This document shows, piece by piece, positions 1 to 6,891 of a stretch of DNA of 9,021 bases. The notes below the pieces were generated by a model, which was given only the letters and a program-made list of their open reading frames with translations, was not told the origin of the DNA and did not search any database. The DNA lies in contig JAPLOT010000330.1 of assembly GCA_026400595.1 (NCBI GenBank), forward strand, positions 1 through 9,021, read 5' to 3'. The stretch is from Alphaproteobacteria bacterium (GTDB lineage Bacteria > Pseudomonadota > Alphaproteobacteria > Rhizobiales > Aestuariivirgaceae). How positions within the stretch are numbered: position 1 is the stretch's first letter; each line of letters begins with the position of its first letter. Position numbers and translations under genes: made by a program.

Positions 1-793
1 GCCGGCCATAGGTGAAGGTGATGTAGTTCGTCACGTCCACCAGTGCCGAGATCGGGCGCAGGCCAATGGCCTTGAGCCGGCGCTGCAGCCAGTCGGGCGA
101 CGGGCCGTTCTTCACGCCACGGATGTAGCGCCCGACGAAGAGCGGACAGGGCTTCGTGTCACCACCCGGAAAGTCGAGCGCGACCTTGATGGGCGACGCG
201 AATCTGCCGGCGACCGGTGCGGCCTGCAATGGCTTCAGCTTTCCGAGGCCCTTGGCGGCGAGATCGCGCGCGATGCCGTAGACGCCCAGCGCATCGGGAC
301 GATTGGGTGTCACCTTCACATAGATCATCGGATCGTCGAGACCCAGGGCCACGGCGGCGGGCGTGCCCACCGGCCAGTCGCCGGAAAGCTCGATGATGCC
401 GTTGTGCTCGTCCGAGATCAGCAGTTCGCGCTCGGAACAGAGCATGGCCTGGGATTCGACGCCGCGGATGCTGGCCGGCGCGAAGACCGCGCCGGTCGCC
501 GGGATGGTGACGCCAGGAAGCGCGATGATGGCCTTGATACCGGCGCGCGCATTGGGCGCGCCGCAGACAACCTGCTTCACGCCATCCTTTGTCTCGACGA
601 CGCACAGGCGCAGCTTGTCGGCATTGGGATGCTTCTGGGCCTCGATCACATGGGCCACGGTGAAGGCATCGAGATGCGAGGCCGCGCCGACGTCCTCCAC
701 TTCGAGGCCAACGCCGACGAGACCCTCGCAGATCTCGTCGAGCGATGCGGTCGTGTCGAGATGATCCTTCAGCCAGGAGAGCGTGAATTTCAT
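1..793 (-). CDS. pheT: Phenylalanyl-tRNA synthetase beta subunit (N-terminal part, cut by window edge)
   Basis: This is the beta subunit of the alpha2-beta2 PheRS, which charges tRNA-Phe in the cytoplasm and edits Tyr-tRNA-Phe. About 264 of the roughly 800 residues usual for bacterial PheT are present, and the reading frame runs off the left edge without a break. The start reads MKFTLSWLKDHL, typical of PheT. An EMAP-like tRNA-binding OB domain spans about residues 39-150, with the signature HPNADKLRLC followed by VCGAPN. From about residue 215 the B3/B4 editing domain begins (SPDWLQRRL, then VDVTNY). The ATG at 793 is preceded by a strong GGAGG at a 6-nt distance. It overlaps the pheS stop as ATGA, so the two subunits are probably translationally coupled, which suits a 1:1 complex. 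Identification is certain; only the C-terminal two thirds are unseen. Confidence 0.98.
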   Translation of the reverse strand, partial: MKFTLSWLKDHLDTTASLDEICEGLVGVGLEVEDVGAASHLDAFTVAHVIEAQKHPNADKLRLCVVETKDGVKQVVCGAPNARAGIKAIIALPGVTIPATGAVFAPASIRGVESQAMLCSERELLISDEHNGIIELSGDWPVGTPAAVALGLDDPMIYVKVTPNRPDALGVYGIARDLAAKGLGKLKPLQAAPVAGRFASPIKVALDFPGGDTKPCPLFVGRYIRGVKNGPSPDWLQRRLKAIGLRPISALVDVTNYITFTYGR

Positions 794-1860
794 GACAATC
801 CTCCCGCGAGCGTCGGCACCTGCAGGGCCCGGAATCCGTAGTGGCGCAGCCAGCGCAGATCGGCCTCGAAGAAGGCGCGCAGGTCCGGGATGCCGTATTT
901 CAGCATGGCGATGCGGTCGAGGCCCATGCCGAAGGCCCAGCCCTGGACCTTGTCGGGGTCCATGCCGCCGGCACGGATGACGTTGGGATGCACCATGCCC
1001 GAGCCGAGGATCTCAAGCCACTTGTCGCCCTGACCGATCTTCAGCTGACCGCCCTCGCGCGCATAGTTGATGTCCACCTCCATCGAAGGCTCGGTAAAGG
1101 GGAAGTGCGAGGCGCGGAAGCGCATCTTCACGTCATCGACCTCGAAGAAGGCCTTGCAGAACTCGGTCAGCACCCACTTCAGATTGGCCAGCGTGGTCGT
1201 CTCGTCGAGCATCAGGCCCTCGATCTGATTGAACATGGGCGTATGCGTCATGTCCGAGTCGCAGCGGAAGGTGCGGCCCGGCGCGATGATGCGGACCGGC
1301 GGCTTGGAGGCCAGCATGGTGCGGATCTGCACCGGCGAGGTGTGAGTGCGGAGCAGCATGCGCGCACCGTCCGGCTTCTCGTTGAAGAAGAAGGTGTCGT
1401 GCTCCTGCCGCGCCGGATGCTCGGGCGGAATGTTCAGTGCATCGAAATTGTGGAAGTCGTCCTCGATGTGCGGCCCTTCGGCCACGGCGAAGCCGAGATC
1501 GCCGAAGACCTGGACCACTTCTTCCCAGACCTGCGAGACCGGGTGCACTGTGCCCGTGCCTTGCGGCCGTACCGGCAGCGTGACGTCGATCTTCTCGCCG
1601 GCAAGCCGCACTTCGAGGGCAGCCTCCTGCAGCGCGGCCTTCCGTACACCGAGGGCTTCGCTGACGCGGTCCTTCAGCAGATTGAGCGCGGCACCGGCCT
1701 CGCGGCGTTCGTCGGGGCTCATGCTGCCGAGCGACTTCATGCGCTCGGAGATCGCACCCTTCTTGCCGAGCGCCGCGACGCGCACCGCTTCGATGGCGGC
1801 TTCGTCGGAAGCGGCGGAAACCTGCGCGAGGATATCCTGTTCGAGGGTCTCGAGACTCAT
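790..1860 (-). CDS. pheS: Phenylalanyl-tRNA synthetase alpha subunit
   Basis: This is the catalytic alpha subunit of class II PheRS (ATP + Phe + tRNA-Phe to Phe-tRNA-Phe). The length of 356 residues is normal for the family. Residues 1-85 form the charged N-terminal helical (coiled-coil) tRNA-binding arm. Class II motif 1 lies at about 107-131 (HPVSQVWEE to EGPHIEDD). Motif 2 is at 198-215, centred on FRCDSDMTHTPMFNQIEG, and motif 3 at 307-321 contains GMGLDRIAML with the ATP-contacting arginine. The motif 2 segment reads FNQIEG where FHQVEG is more usual, a conservative change. AAGGA lies 6 nt before the ATG at 1860. The stop overlaps the pheT start (ATGA). The gene is 93 bases downstream of rplT, and that gap holds a hairpin. 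No broken motif was seen. Confidence 0.98.
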   Translation of the reverse strand: MSLETLEQDILAQVSAASDEAAIEAVRVAALGKKGAISERMKSLGSMSPDERREAGAALNLLKDRVSEALGVRKAALQEAALEVRLAGEKIDVTLPVRPQGTGTVHPVSQVWEEVVQVFGDLGFAVAEGPHIEDDFHNFDALNIPPEHPARQEHDTFFFNEKPDGARMLLRTHTSPVQIRTMLASKPPVRIIAPGRTFRCDSDMTHTPMFNQIEGLMLDETTTLANLKWVLTEFCKAFFEVDDVKMRFRASHFPFTEPSMEVDINYAREGGQLKIGQGDKWLEILGSGMVHPNVIRAGGMDPDKVQGWAFGMGLDRIAMLKYGIPDLRAFFEADLRWLRHYGFRALQVPTLAGGLS

Positions 1861-1881
1861 CTCATGTCCTTGAAAATGAAA

Positions 1882-1923
1882 TGACCGGGCCCATCGGCGT
1901 TGCGCGCCAACATGACCCGGTCA
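1882..1923 (-). terminator. Hairpin between rplT and pheS, candidate attenuator or weak terminator
   Basis: On the minus strand a perfect 8-bp stem TGACCGGG/CCCGGTCA (plus-strand 1916-1923 and 1882-1889) encloses a 26-nt segment. That segment can pair further (CAT/ATG and GGCG/CGCC). The stem is followed at once by TTTCATTTTC, a broken but T-rich tract, and then by the pheS ribosome-binding site. The layout resembles an intrinsic terminator or attenuator lowering readthrough from rpmI-rplT into pheST. pheST attenuation is established in E. coli, but no homology to that element is claimed. The interrupted T tract means termination would be partial at best. The hairpin could instead stabilise the rpmI-rplT 3' end after processing. 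Confidence 0.5.
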
Positions 1924-1953
1924 AGGTATCCGGAATGGACGTGCGTGATCCGC

Positions 1954-2307
1954 TTACGACGCGGCCTTCGCCTTTTCGACGAGAGCGGCGAAGGCGGCCT
2001 GATCATGCACGGCAAGATCGGCGAGAACCTTGCGGTCCACCTCGATCCCGGCCTTGGCCAGGCCGTGAATAAATCGGCCGTAGGTCAGGCCGAGGTCACG
2101 GGTCGCGGCGTTGATGCGCTGGATCCACAGGGCGCGGAAATTCCGCTTCTTGGTGCGCCGGTCGCGATAGGCATACTGGTCGGCCTTCTCGACCGCCTGC
2201 ACCGCGACGCGGAAAATGTTCTTGCGACGGCTGAAATAGCCCTTCGCCTGCTTGATGACCTTCTTGTGCGCCTTGCGCGCGACGGTCCCGCCTTTGGAAC
2301 GTGGCAT
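1954..2307 (-). CDS. rplT: 50S ribosomal protein L20
   Basis: L20 binds 23S rRNA early in assembly of the large ribosomal subunit. The 117 residues are the standard length. The long basic N-terminal extension (MPRSKGGTVARKAHKK, then QAKGYFSRRKN) and the globular RNA-binding part (RKRNF-type segment read here as KKRNFRALWIQRINAA, then LTYGRFIHGL) match the family closely. GAGGAG lies 8 nt before the ATG. The gene follows rpmI after 17 bases and is surely cotranscribed with it. In E. coli L20 represses translation of its own operon by binding the rpmI leader, which is relevant to the leader described upstream of rpmI here. The stop is TAA. No anomaly seen. Confidence 0.98.
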   Translation of the reverse strand: MPRSKGGTVARKAHKKVIKQAKGYFSRRKNIFRVAVQAVEKADQYAYRDRRTKKRNFRALWIQRINAATRDLGLTYGRFIHGLAKAGIEVDRKVLADLAVHDQAAFAALVEKAKAAS

Positions 2308-2324
2308 GTGTCAGTCTCCTCGTC

Positions 2325-2525
2325 TCAGCGCGCGTAGGGCATGTGGATCTTGACCAGGCGCTCGTCGCCCGGGGCCAGGATCGTGGTGCCGCGCTGGTTG
2401 CGGATCTGCTTGTTGCTGCGCTTGATCATGCCGTGGCGCTTGCCGGCCTGTCCGGCCTTGATCTTGCCGGAGGCGGTCGTCTTGAACCGCTTCTTGGCGG
2501 AAGACTTGGTTTTCATCTTGGGCAT
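2325..2525 (-). CDS. rpmI: 50S ribosomal protein L35
   Basis: L35 is a small basic protein of the large ribosomal subunit. The 66-residue product beginning MPKMKTKSSAKKRFK is typical in both length and sequence. The body continues with the conserved KRHGMIKRS-type segment and ends HMPYAR. A longer frame starting at an ATG at 2567 is open, but its extra 14 residues are not found in L35. The ATG at 2525 has AAAGGA ending 10 nt upstream, so it is chosen. The start region (2524-2533) is exactly complementary to an upstream segment, suggesting translational control. The gene is followed by rplT after 17 bases, and its 5' neighbour is the sensor kinase ending at 2631 rather than infC. Confidence 0.97.
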   Translation of the reverse strand: MPKMKTKSSAKKRFKTTASGKIKAGQAGKRHGMIKRSNKQIRNQRGTTILAPGDERLVKIHMPYAR

Positions 2526-2618
2526 TTTGCTTAGTCCTTTCAAAGCATTATTAAGCCGCCATGGCATGCCCTTTACAGGCCAGGCGGCTTGAACGGGCGG
2601 GTTTAAGCAAAATCCGCC
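2524..2618 (-). promoter_or_regulatory. Structured rpmI leader with possible start-codon-sequestering pseudoknot
   Basis: Three pairings are visible in the minus-strand RNA. First, GGCGG/CCGCC (plus-strand 2614-2618 and 2596-2600) forms a short hairpin with a 13-nt loop. Second, ten nucleotides of that loop (AUUUUGCUUA, 2613-2604) are perfectly complementary to UAAGCAAAAU (2533-2524), which covers the spacer and the first two bases of the rpmI AUG. Third, between them is a strong stem, AAGCCGCCUGGC with GCCA-U-GGCGGCUU (2590-2579 and 2565-2553), 12 bp with one bulge. Together they could make a pseudoknot that hides the rpmI start. E. coli L20 represses rpmI through a long-range pseudoknot, so autogenous control by L20 is a reasonable inference. 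No covariation evidence is available here. Confidence 0.5.
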
Positions 2619-2629
2619 GGGAAATGCAA
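2601..2629 (-). promoter_or_regulatory. Weak promoter-like sequence before rpmI
   Basis: On the minus strand TTGCAT (2629-2624) and TTAAAC (2606-2601) are separated by 17 bases, resembling a sigma-70 -35/-10 pair just after the kinase stop codon. The -10 match is poor. A transcript from here would start near 2594 and would lack the upstream half of the leader pseudoknot. The two readings therefore compete. Expression of rpmI could instead come from readthrough of the upstream cassette or from a promoter inside it. Confidence 0.22.
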
Positions 2630-2630
2630 G

Positions 2631-3938
2631 TCAGAGGCGGATGCCGACCTTCAATCCACCGAGCTCCGAGCGCCCATAGGCCAGCTGCAGGCCATAGATG
2701 TCGGCGATGTCCTCGACGATCGACAGGCCCAAGCCCGATCCCTGCTTGGTTTCGTCCAGCCGCCGGCCGCGCTCGCGGATTCGTTCCAGTTCGGCATCCG
2801 GCACGCCGGGGCCGTCATCCTCGATGGTGATCGCGCCGTCCTCGAAGCGCAGCCGGATGCGCGAGGCGGCCCATTTGCGGCCATTGTCCATCAGGTTGCC
2901 GAGAAGCTCGGTGAGATCGCCCTGTTCCATGGGAATGCGGGTCCCGGCAGGCACGTTGATGTCGAAGTCGAGGTCCTCCGCTCCCGGCATGCGCGACAGG
3001 GTATCCGCAACCTTCCGCGCAACGGTCTCCAGATTGGCGGCCGCATGGCCCCGTCCGCTGGAGAGGCGCGCACGGACCAACGCCCGCTCGATGTGGCGAT
3101 TCATGGCATCGGCCTGTTCCTCGATCTCGGCTGCCTCCTGCGGAAGCTTGTGGCCACGAATGTCGCGCGCGACCGCCTGCAGAACCGTCAAGGGGGTCTT
3201 CAGCCCATGAGCTAGGTCGCCGGCGCGGCGGCGGGCGCGGTCGAGGGATTTCTCGCGCATGGCGAGCACGTCGTTGAGTTCGCCCACCAGCGGCTCCACC
3301 TCCGCCGGAAAATTTCCGGTCAGCCCCTGCTCTTCGCCGGACCGCACGCGGGCCAGCTGCTGGCGCAGCCGGGCCAGCGGACGCAGTCCGACGCTGACCT
3401 GAATCCAGGCGCCCAGCACCAGCAGCGCGCCGATCAGAAGGAAGGACAGGATCAGCTGATCGCGCAGCTGCCCGAGCGGACGGTCAAGCTCGTCCTGGTG
3501 GGCGGCAATGACGAAGAGCAACTCCTTGGGCGTCGTCTCGCCAACCGAGACGCTGCGGCTGGCCACGATAAGGGGCTCGCCCTCCGGCCCGACCGGATTT
3601 GCCGGATCGATGTCCGAGTCCCACAGGGACCGCGACCGCAACGGCTCAGGCGGCGTGACGCCTGCGGCCGCCGCCTCGGAGATCCGCCAGTAGCGGCCGC
3701 CATAGGGTTCGTTGTAGCGGGTATTGCCGAGTTCGCGCGCAAGGCCGAGTTTGCCATCGGGGGCGATCTCGATGGCGCCCACCAGCTGAAGCAGGTCGCC
3801 TTCAAGCTCGGCCGTGATGCGGTCGCGGATCTGCTGTTCGAAGAGTCGCACCAGTGCCAGGCCGGTCAGTGTCAGAGCCAGCGAAATCGACAGAACCGCC
3901 GCAAGGAGCAATCGGAGGCGGAGCGAGCCTGTGGTCAT
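2631..3938 (-). CDS. PhoQ-like membrane sensor histidine kinase
   Basis: This 435-residue inner-membrane histidine kinase is the likely partner of the regulator that precedes it with an ATGA overlap. A first membrane segment lies at about 7-31. A periplasmic sensor region (about 32-160) follows, rich in acidic and proline residues around DSDIDPANPVGPEGEP. The second membrane segment (about 161-180) leads into a HAMP linker (to about 233). The H-box is DLAHGLKTPL, with phospho-acceptor His244. The N-box is LLGNLMDNGRKWA (about 345-357), G1 is EDDGPG (373-378) and G2 is GSGLGLSIV (400-408), so the ATPase core is intact. The arrangement and the AHGLKTPL motif resemble PhoQ-type kinases, which sense divalent cations or envelope stress. 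The ligand here is not known. A GGAGG lies close before the start. The gene ends 105 bases before rpmI with no T-rich terminator. Confidence 0.93.
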   Translation of the reverse strand: MTTGSLRLRLLLAAVLSISLALTLTGLALVRLFEQQIRDRITAELEGDLLQLVGAIEIAPDGKLGLARELGNTRYNEPYGGRYWRISEAAAAGVTPPEPLRSRSLWDSDIDPANPVGPEGEPLIVASRSVSVGETTPKELLFVIAAHQDELDRPLGQLRDQLILSFLLIGALLVLGAWIQVSVGLRPLARLRQQLARVRSGEEQGLTGNFPAEVEPLVGELNDVLAMREKSLDRARRRAGDLAHGLKTPLTVLQAVARDIRGHKLPQEAAEIEEQADAMNRHIERALVRARLSSGRGHAAANLETVARKVADTLSRMPGAEDLDFDINVPAGTRIPMEQGDLTELLGNLMDNGRKWAASRIRLRFEDGAITIEDDGPGVPDAELERIRERGRRLDETKQGSGLGLSIVEDIADIYGLQLAYGRSELGGLKVGIRL

Positions 3939-4599
3939 GCCCCTCCATCTACCACGATGTAACCGAAGCCGCGCCGGGTTTCGATCACATCGGCCTTCAG
4001 CTTGCGCCGCAGGCGGCCGATCAGGGCCTCGATGGCATTGGAGTCGCGCTCGCTGTCGTGGGAGTAGAGATTGTCGCTCAGTTCCGCTTGCGAGACAACA
4101 CGGCCGCGATGATGGAAGAGCACGTTCAGCAGGCGGAATTCCAGCGGTGTCAGCGATACCGGCACGCCGTTCACGGTGACCTGGCGGGTACGCGGATCGA
4201 GATTGACCGCTCCGACGGTGACGGCCGGCTCGGCCCGGCCCGATGCACGCCGCAGCACGGCGCGCAGCCGGGCCATGAGTTCCTCCATACGGAAGGGTTT
4301 GGGCAGGTATTCATCGGCACCGGCATCGATACCATCGACGCGTTCGTCCCAGGCGCCGCGTGCTGTCAGCACCAAAACGGGAGTCGTCACGCCTTCCTTG
4401 CGCCAGCGCTTGAGAATGGTCAGCCCATCGAGCCGGGGCAAGCCGAGATCGAGAATGATGGCGGCATAGGCCTCCGTGCCGCCCTGGAACCATGCGTCCT
4501 CACCATCGCCGACAATCTCCGGCACGTAGCCGCCGCCGCTGACCGCCTCTGCAATGTCATTTGCAATTCGCTGTTCGTCTTCCACGATGAGAATGCGCA

Positions 4600-4600
<1 letters not shown>
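3935..4600 (-). CDS. OmpR/PhoP-family response regulator
   Basis: This 221-residue two-component regulator has an N-terminal receiver and a C-terminal winged-helix DNA-binding domain. The receiver (about 1-116) carries acidic residues Glu7/Asp8, phospho-acceptor Asp51 in LDLGLPRLDGL, Thr79 and Lys101 in LPKPF, so all key residues are present. The effector domain (about 128-218) shows LTPLEFRLLNVLF, then the recognition-helix region SNAIEALIGRLRRKL, and ends with the wing ETRRGFGYIV, typical of the PhoP/QseB subgroup. Its start shares one base with the stop of the PepSY-like gene (TGATG), and its stop overlaps the kinase start (ATGA). The three genes therefore form one translationally coupled unit. 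It probably controls its own operon, although no convincing binding repeat was seen upstream. Confidence 0.95.
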
Positions 4601-5106
<506 letters not shown>

Positions 5107-5156
5107 CTACGCAACTCTCAGCCGTCCGCGGGGACGATACCCTGCCGACGGATCGA

Positions 5157-5162
5157 ATTGTA
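5157..5162 (-). promoter_or_regulatory. -10-like TACAAT upstream of the PepSY/two-component cassette
   Basis: TACAAT on the minus strand lies about 50 bases before the GTG of the PepSY-like gene and just after the infC hairpin. This is the place where a cassette promoter is expected. No recognisable -35 hexamer lies 16-18 bases upstream, so the promoter may depend on an activator, possibly the cassette's own regulator, or the match may be chance. Confidence 0.22.
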
Positions 5163-5181
5163 CTAGATTCCGGAAGATGAG

Positions 5182-5199
5182 AGGCGCGTGAACGCGCCT
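5182..5199 (-). terminator. Hairpin terminator candidate after infC
   Basis: A perfect 7-bp GC-rich stem AGGCGCG/CGCGCCT with a 4-nt loop begins 12 bases after the infC stop. The following bases, CTCATCTTCC, are pyrimidine-rich but not a real T run, so termination may be partial. Its position marks the end of the infC transcript and separates it from the two-component cassette. Confidence 0.55.
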
Positions 5200-5211
5200 G
5201 TCAGCGATTTG

Positions 5212-5790
5212 TCAGCGGGGCGAAAGGACCATGACGATCTGGCGGCCTTCGAAGCGCGGTTCGGATTCGACCTTGGCAATTTCGGCCGTATCCGACTTCA
5301 CCCGGTTGAGAAGCTTCTGGCCCAGTTCCTGGTGCGCCATTTCACGGCCTCGGAAGCGCAGGGTGATCTTGACCTTGTCGCCTTCCTCGAAGAAGCGGCG
5401 AATGGCGCGCATCTTCACGTCATAGTCGTGATCGTCGATCATCGGGCGCATCTTGATCTCTTTGATCTCGATGATCTTCTGCTTCTTGCGGGCCTCGGCC
5501 GCACGCTTCTGTTCCTGAAACTTGAACTTCCCGTAGTCGAGGATCTTGGCGACTGGCGGCTTGGCATCGGGGGAAACTTCGACCAGGTCGAGATTGGCCT
5601 CCTCAGCCATTGCAAGCGCCTGGCGGGTCGGCACCACGCCGAGGTTCTCTCCATCTGCTCCGATGAGGCGGACCTCGCGGGATTCGATGCGGAAATTGAT
5701 CCTGTGTCCTTCTTCCTTCTGCGGGGGGGCGGCTCCGCGGCTCAGTGGCCTCCTGGGGGGTATGCTCAAGTGGTCGATCGCTCCTGTCAT
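5212..5790 (-). CDS. infC: Translation initiation factor IF-3
   Basis: IF-3 binds the 30S subunit, prevents 50S joining and rejects non-standard start codons. The N-domain (REVRLIGADGENLGVV, then QALAMAEEANLDLVEVSP), the KPPVAKILDYGKF segment, the charged linker helix (AAEARKKQKIIEIKEIKMRP) and the C-domain (KVKITLRFRGREMAHQELG, then EGRQIVMVLSPR) are all present. From the ATG at 5790 the product is 192 residues, slightly long for the family. A RRPL segment at residues 13-16 resembles the RRPF start common in alphaproteobacterial IF-3. The ATG has no well-spaced Shine-Dalgarno sequence, and the first 30 codons include ACA, GGA, TTG, ATA and AGG-AGG. An AAGGA lies 6 nt before an in-frame ATC (5700). 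The true start is therefore uncertain. A promoter-like sequence precedes the gene and a hairpin follows it. Confidence 0.96.
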   Translation of the reverse strand: MTGAIDHLSIPPRRPLSRGAAPPQKEEGHRINFRIESREVRLIGADGENLGVVPTRQALAMAEEANLDLVEVSPDAKPPVAKILDYGKFKFQEQKRAAEARKKQKIIEIKEIKMRPMIDDHDYDVKMRAIRRFFEEGDKVKITLRFRGREMAHQELGQKLLNRVKSDTAEIAKVESEPRFEGRQIVMVLSPR

Positions 5791-5836
5791 CGGACGGCAC
5801 GAATCCTCTCGGCCAGTCCTGGTTTGGTTGCGCCAG

Positions 5837-5866
5837 CTATAGACATTGTAGGACGCCCGGCGTCAA
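5837..5866 (-). promoter_or_regulatory. Candidate infC promoter
   Basis: On the minus strand TTGACG (5866-5861) overlaps the stop codon of the hydrolase gene. It is followed after 18 bases by CTATAG (5842-5837), resembling the alphaproteobacterial housekeeping pattern CTTGAC and CTATAT with a slightly long spacer. Transcription would begin near 5830, giving a leader of about 40 nt to the ATG at 5790. The position in the 72-base gap before infC supports it. Confidence 0.45.
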
Positions 5867-6891
5867 GCGCCCAGAATTTCGCGGTAACTCGAAACGGAGC
5901 CGGCCGGCTTCGCATGCCAGAGGGCCCGGCCGATGGCACGGGCGAGGGTGCGGGACGCCATGGCGCCGAGACCGGCAAGGGCCAGAGCGCGGTTCTCGGG
6001 AAGAGCCGTGAGGCCCGTGGCAGCCGCAAAGACAGTGTCGCCATCGAACGGCGTATGCGCCGGCCGGATGGAGATGCCGAAGCCGTCGGCCGCCATGATG
6101 GCCAGGCGCTTGGCTTCCGACTTGGTCAGGTCGGCGTCGGTGGCGACGATGGCGATGGTGGTATTGGCGCCGGGCCTGGCTGCCTGCGGCGACATCTCGA
6201 CCTTGGTCCCGGCCAGTCGGGCCAGCGGGCGGCCGCAATCCGGTCCCATCTCGTCGCCCAAGGCGTGGTCGTATGCCCAAAGGCGGCCGCTGCGCGGATT
6301 GACGCAGGACCCGACACTGTTGACCGCCACCACCGCACCGACCGTGAAAACGCCGTTGGTGCTGGACGCGCTGCCCAAGCCACCCTTGATCGCGCCGGCG
6401 ATGGCGCCAAGTCCGGCTCCGGCATTGCCAAGGTCGAAGTCCAGGCCGGCCGCTTCGAAGGCAATCCGGCCCAGCTGGCGGTAGGGTGGTTCCTCGCCCC
6501 AGGCCTTGCTGCCGCCATTCATGAGATCGAAGAGTACCGCAGAAGGCACCACCGGACAGGGCCAGGCCTGATCGCCGAAGCGGAACCCCCGCCCCTGATG
6601 GGCCAGCAAGGTCGTGACGGCAGAGGCCGCATCGAGTCCGAAGACCGATCCGCCGGACAGAACGATGGCGTGGGCCTCCTCGACCAGATTCTCGGGTTCC
6701 AGCGCACCGGTTTCCCGCCCACCCGGCGCGCCGCCGCGGATGTCGGCGGCCACGGTGAGGACCCGGTCCGGGACCAGTACCGTCACGCCCGAAAGCCCTG
6801 AGGGGTCGCCGGCATTGCCGATGCGGATCCCGGCGACATCGGTGATGAGATTGCGCGGCCCCGGCATTTCGCCTGACGAGATGTCACTCAT
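5863..6891 (-). CDS. P1-family (DmpA/NylC-like) self-processing peptidase or amidohydrolase
   Basis: A 342-residue member of the DmpA/NylC N-terminal-nucleophile family. These enzymes cut themselves at an Asn/Ser or Asn/Thr bond to expose the catalytic nucleophile, and include beta-aminopeptidases and 6-aminohexanoate oligomer hydrolase. The expected site is visible as GANTTIAIVAT, predicting cleavage between Asn243 and Thr244. Asp283 and Asp285 in PFDGDTVF lie 39 and 41 residues after Thr244, the same spacing as I recall for the catalytic Thr267, Asp306 and Asp308 of NylC. Glycine-rich segments VLSGGSVFGLDAASAV and GNAGAGLGAIAG are also typical. No signal peptide is seen, so it is probably cytoplasmic. 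The start overlaps the kinase stop (ATGA). The substrate cannot be told from sequence. A Thr nucleophile is more NylC-like than the Ser of DmpA. Confidence 0.92.
   Translation of the reverse strand: MSDISSGEMPGPRNLITDVAGIRIGNAGDPSGLSGVTVLVPDRVLTVAADIRGGAPGGRETGALEPENLVEEAHAIVLSGGSVFGLDAASAVTTLLAHQGRGFRFGDQAWPCPVVPSAVLFDLMNGGSKAWGEEPPYRQLGRIAFEAAGLDFDLGNAGAGLGAIAGAIKGGLGSASSTNGVFTVGAVVAVNSVGSCVNPRSGRLWAYDHALGDEMGPDCGRPLARLAGTKVEMSPQAARPGANTTIAIVATDADLTKSEAKRLAIMAADGFGISIRPAHTPFDGDTVFAAATGLTALPENRALALAGLGAMASRTLARAIGRALWHAKPAGSVSSYREILGA

Noticed and set aside
841..1884. Plus-strand open frame of 347 codons opposite pheS
   Set aside because: It mirrors the pheS codon pattern and shows no domain; pheS on the other strand is unambiguous.
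2526..2567. Upstream in-frame ATG that would lengthen L35 by 14 residues
   Set aside because: L35 begins at MPKMKTKSS; the extension lies in the structured leader, and the internal ATG has the proper ribosome-binding site.
5188..6801. Long plus-strand open frame of 537 codons across infC and the hydrolase gene
   Set aside because: It is antisense to two well-identified genes, its protein is low-complexity and unrecognisable, and long antisense frames are expected in GC-rich DNA.
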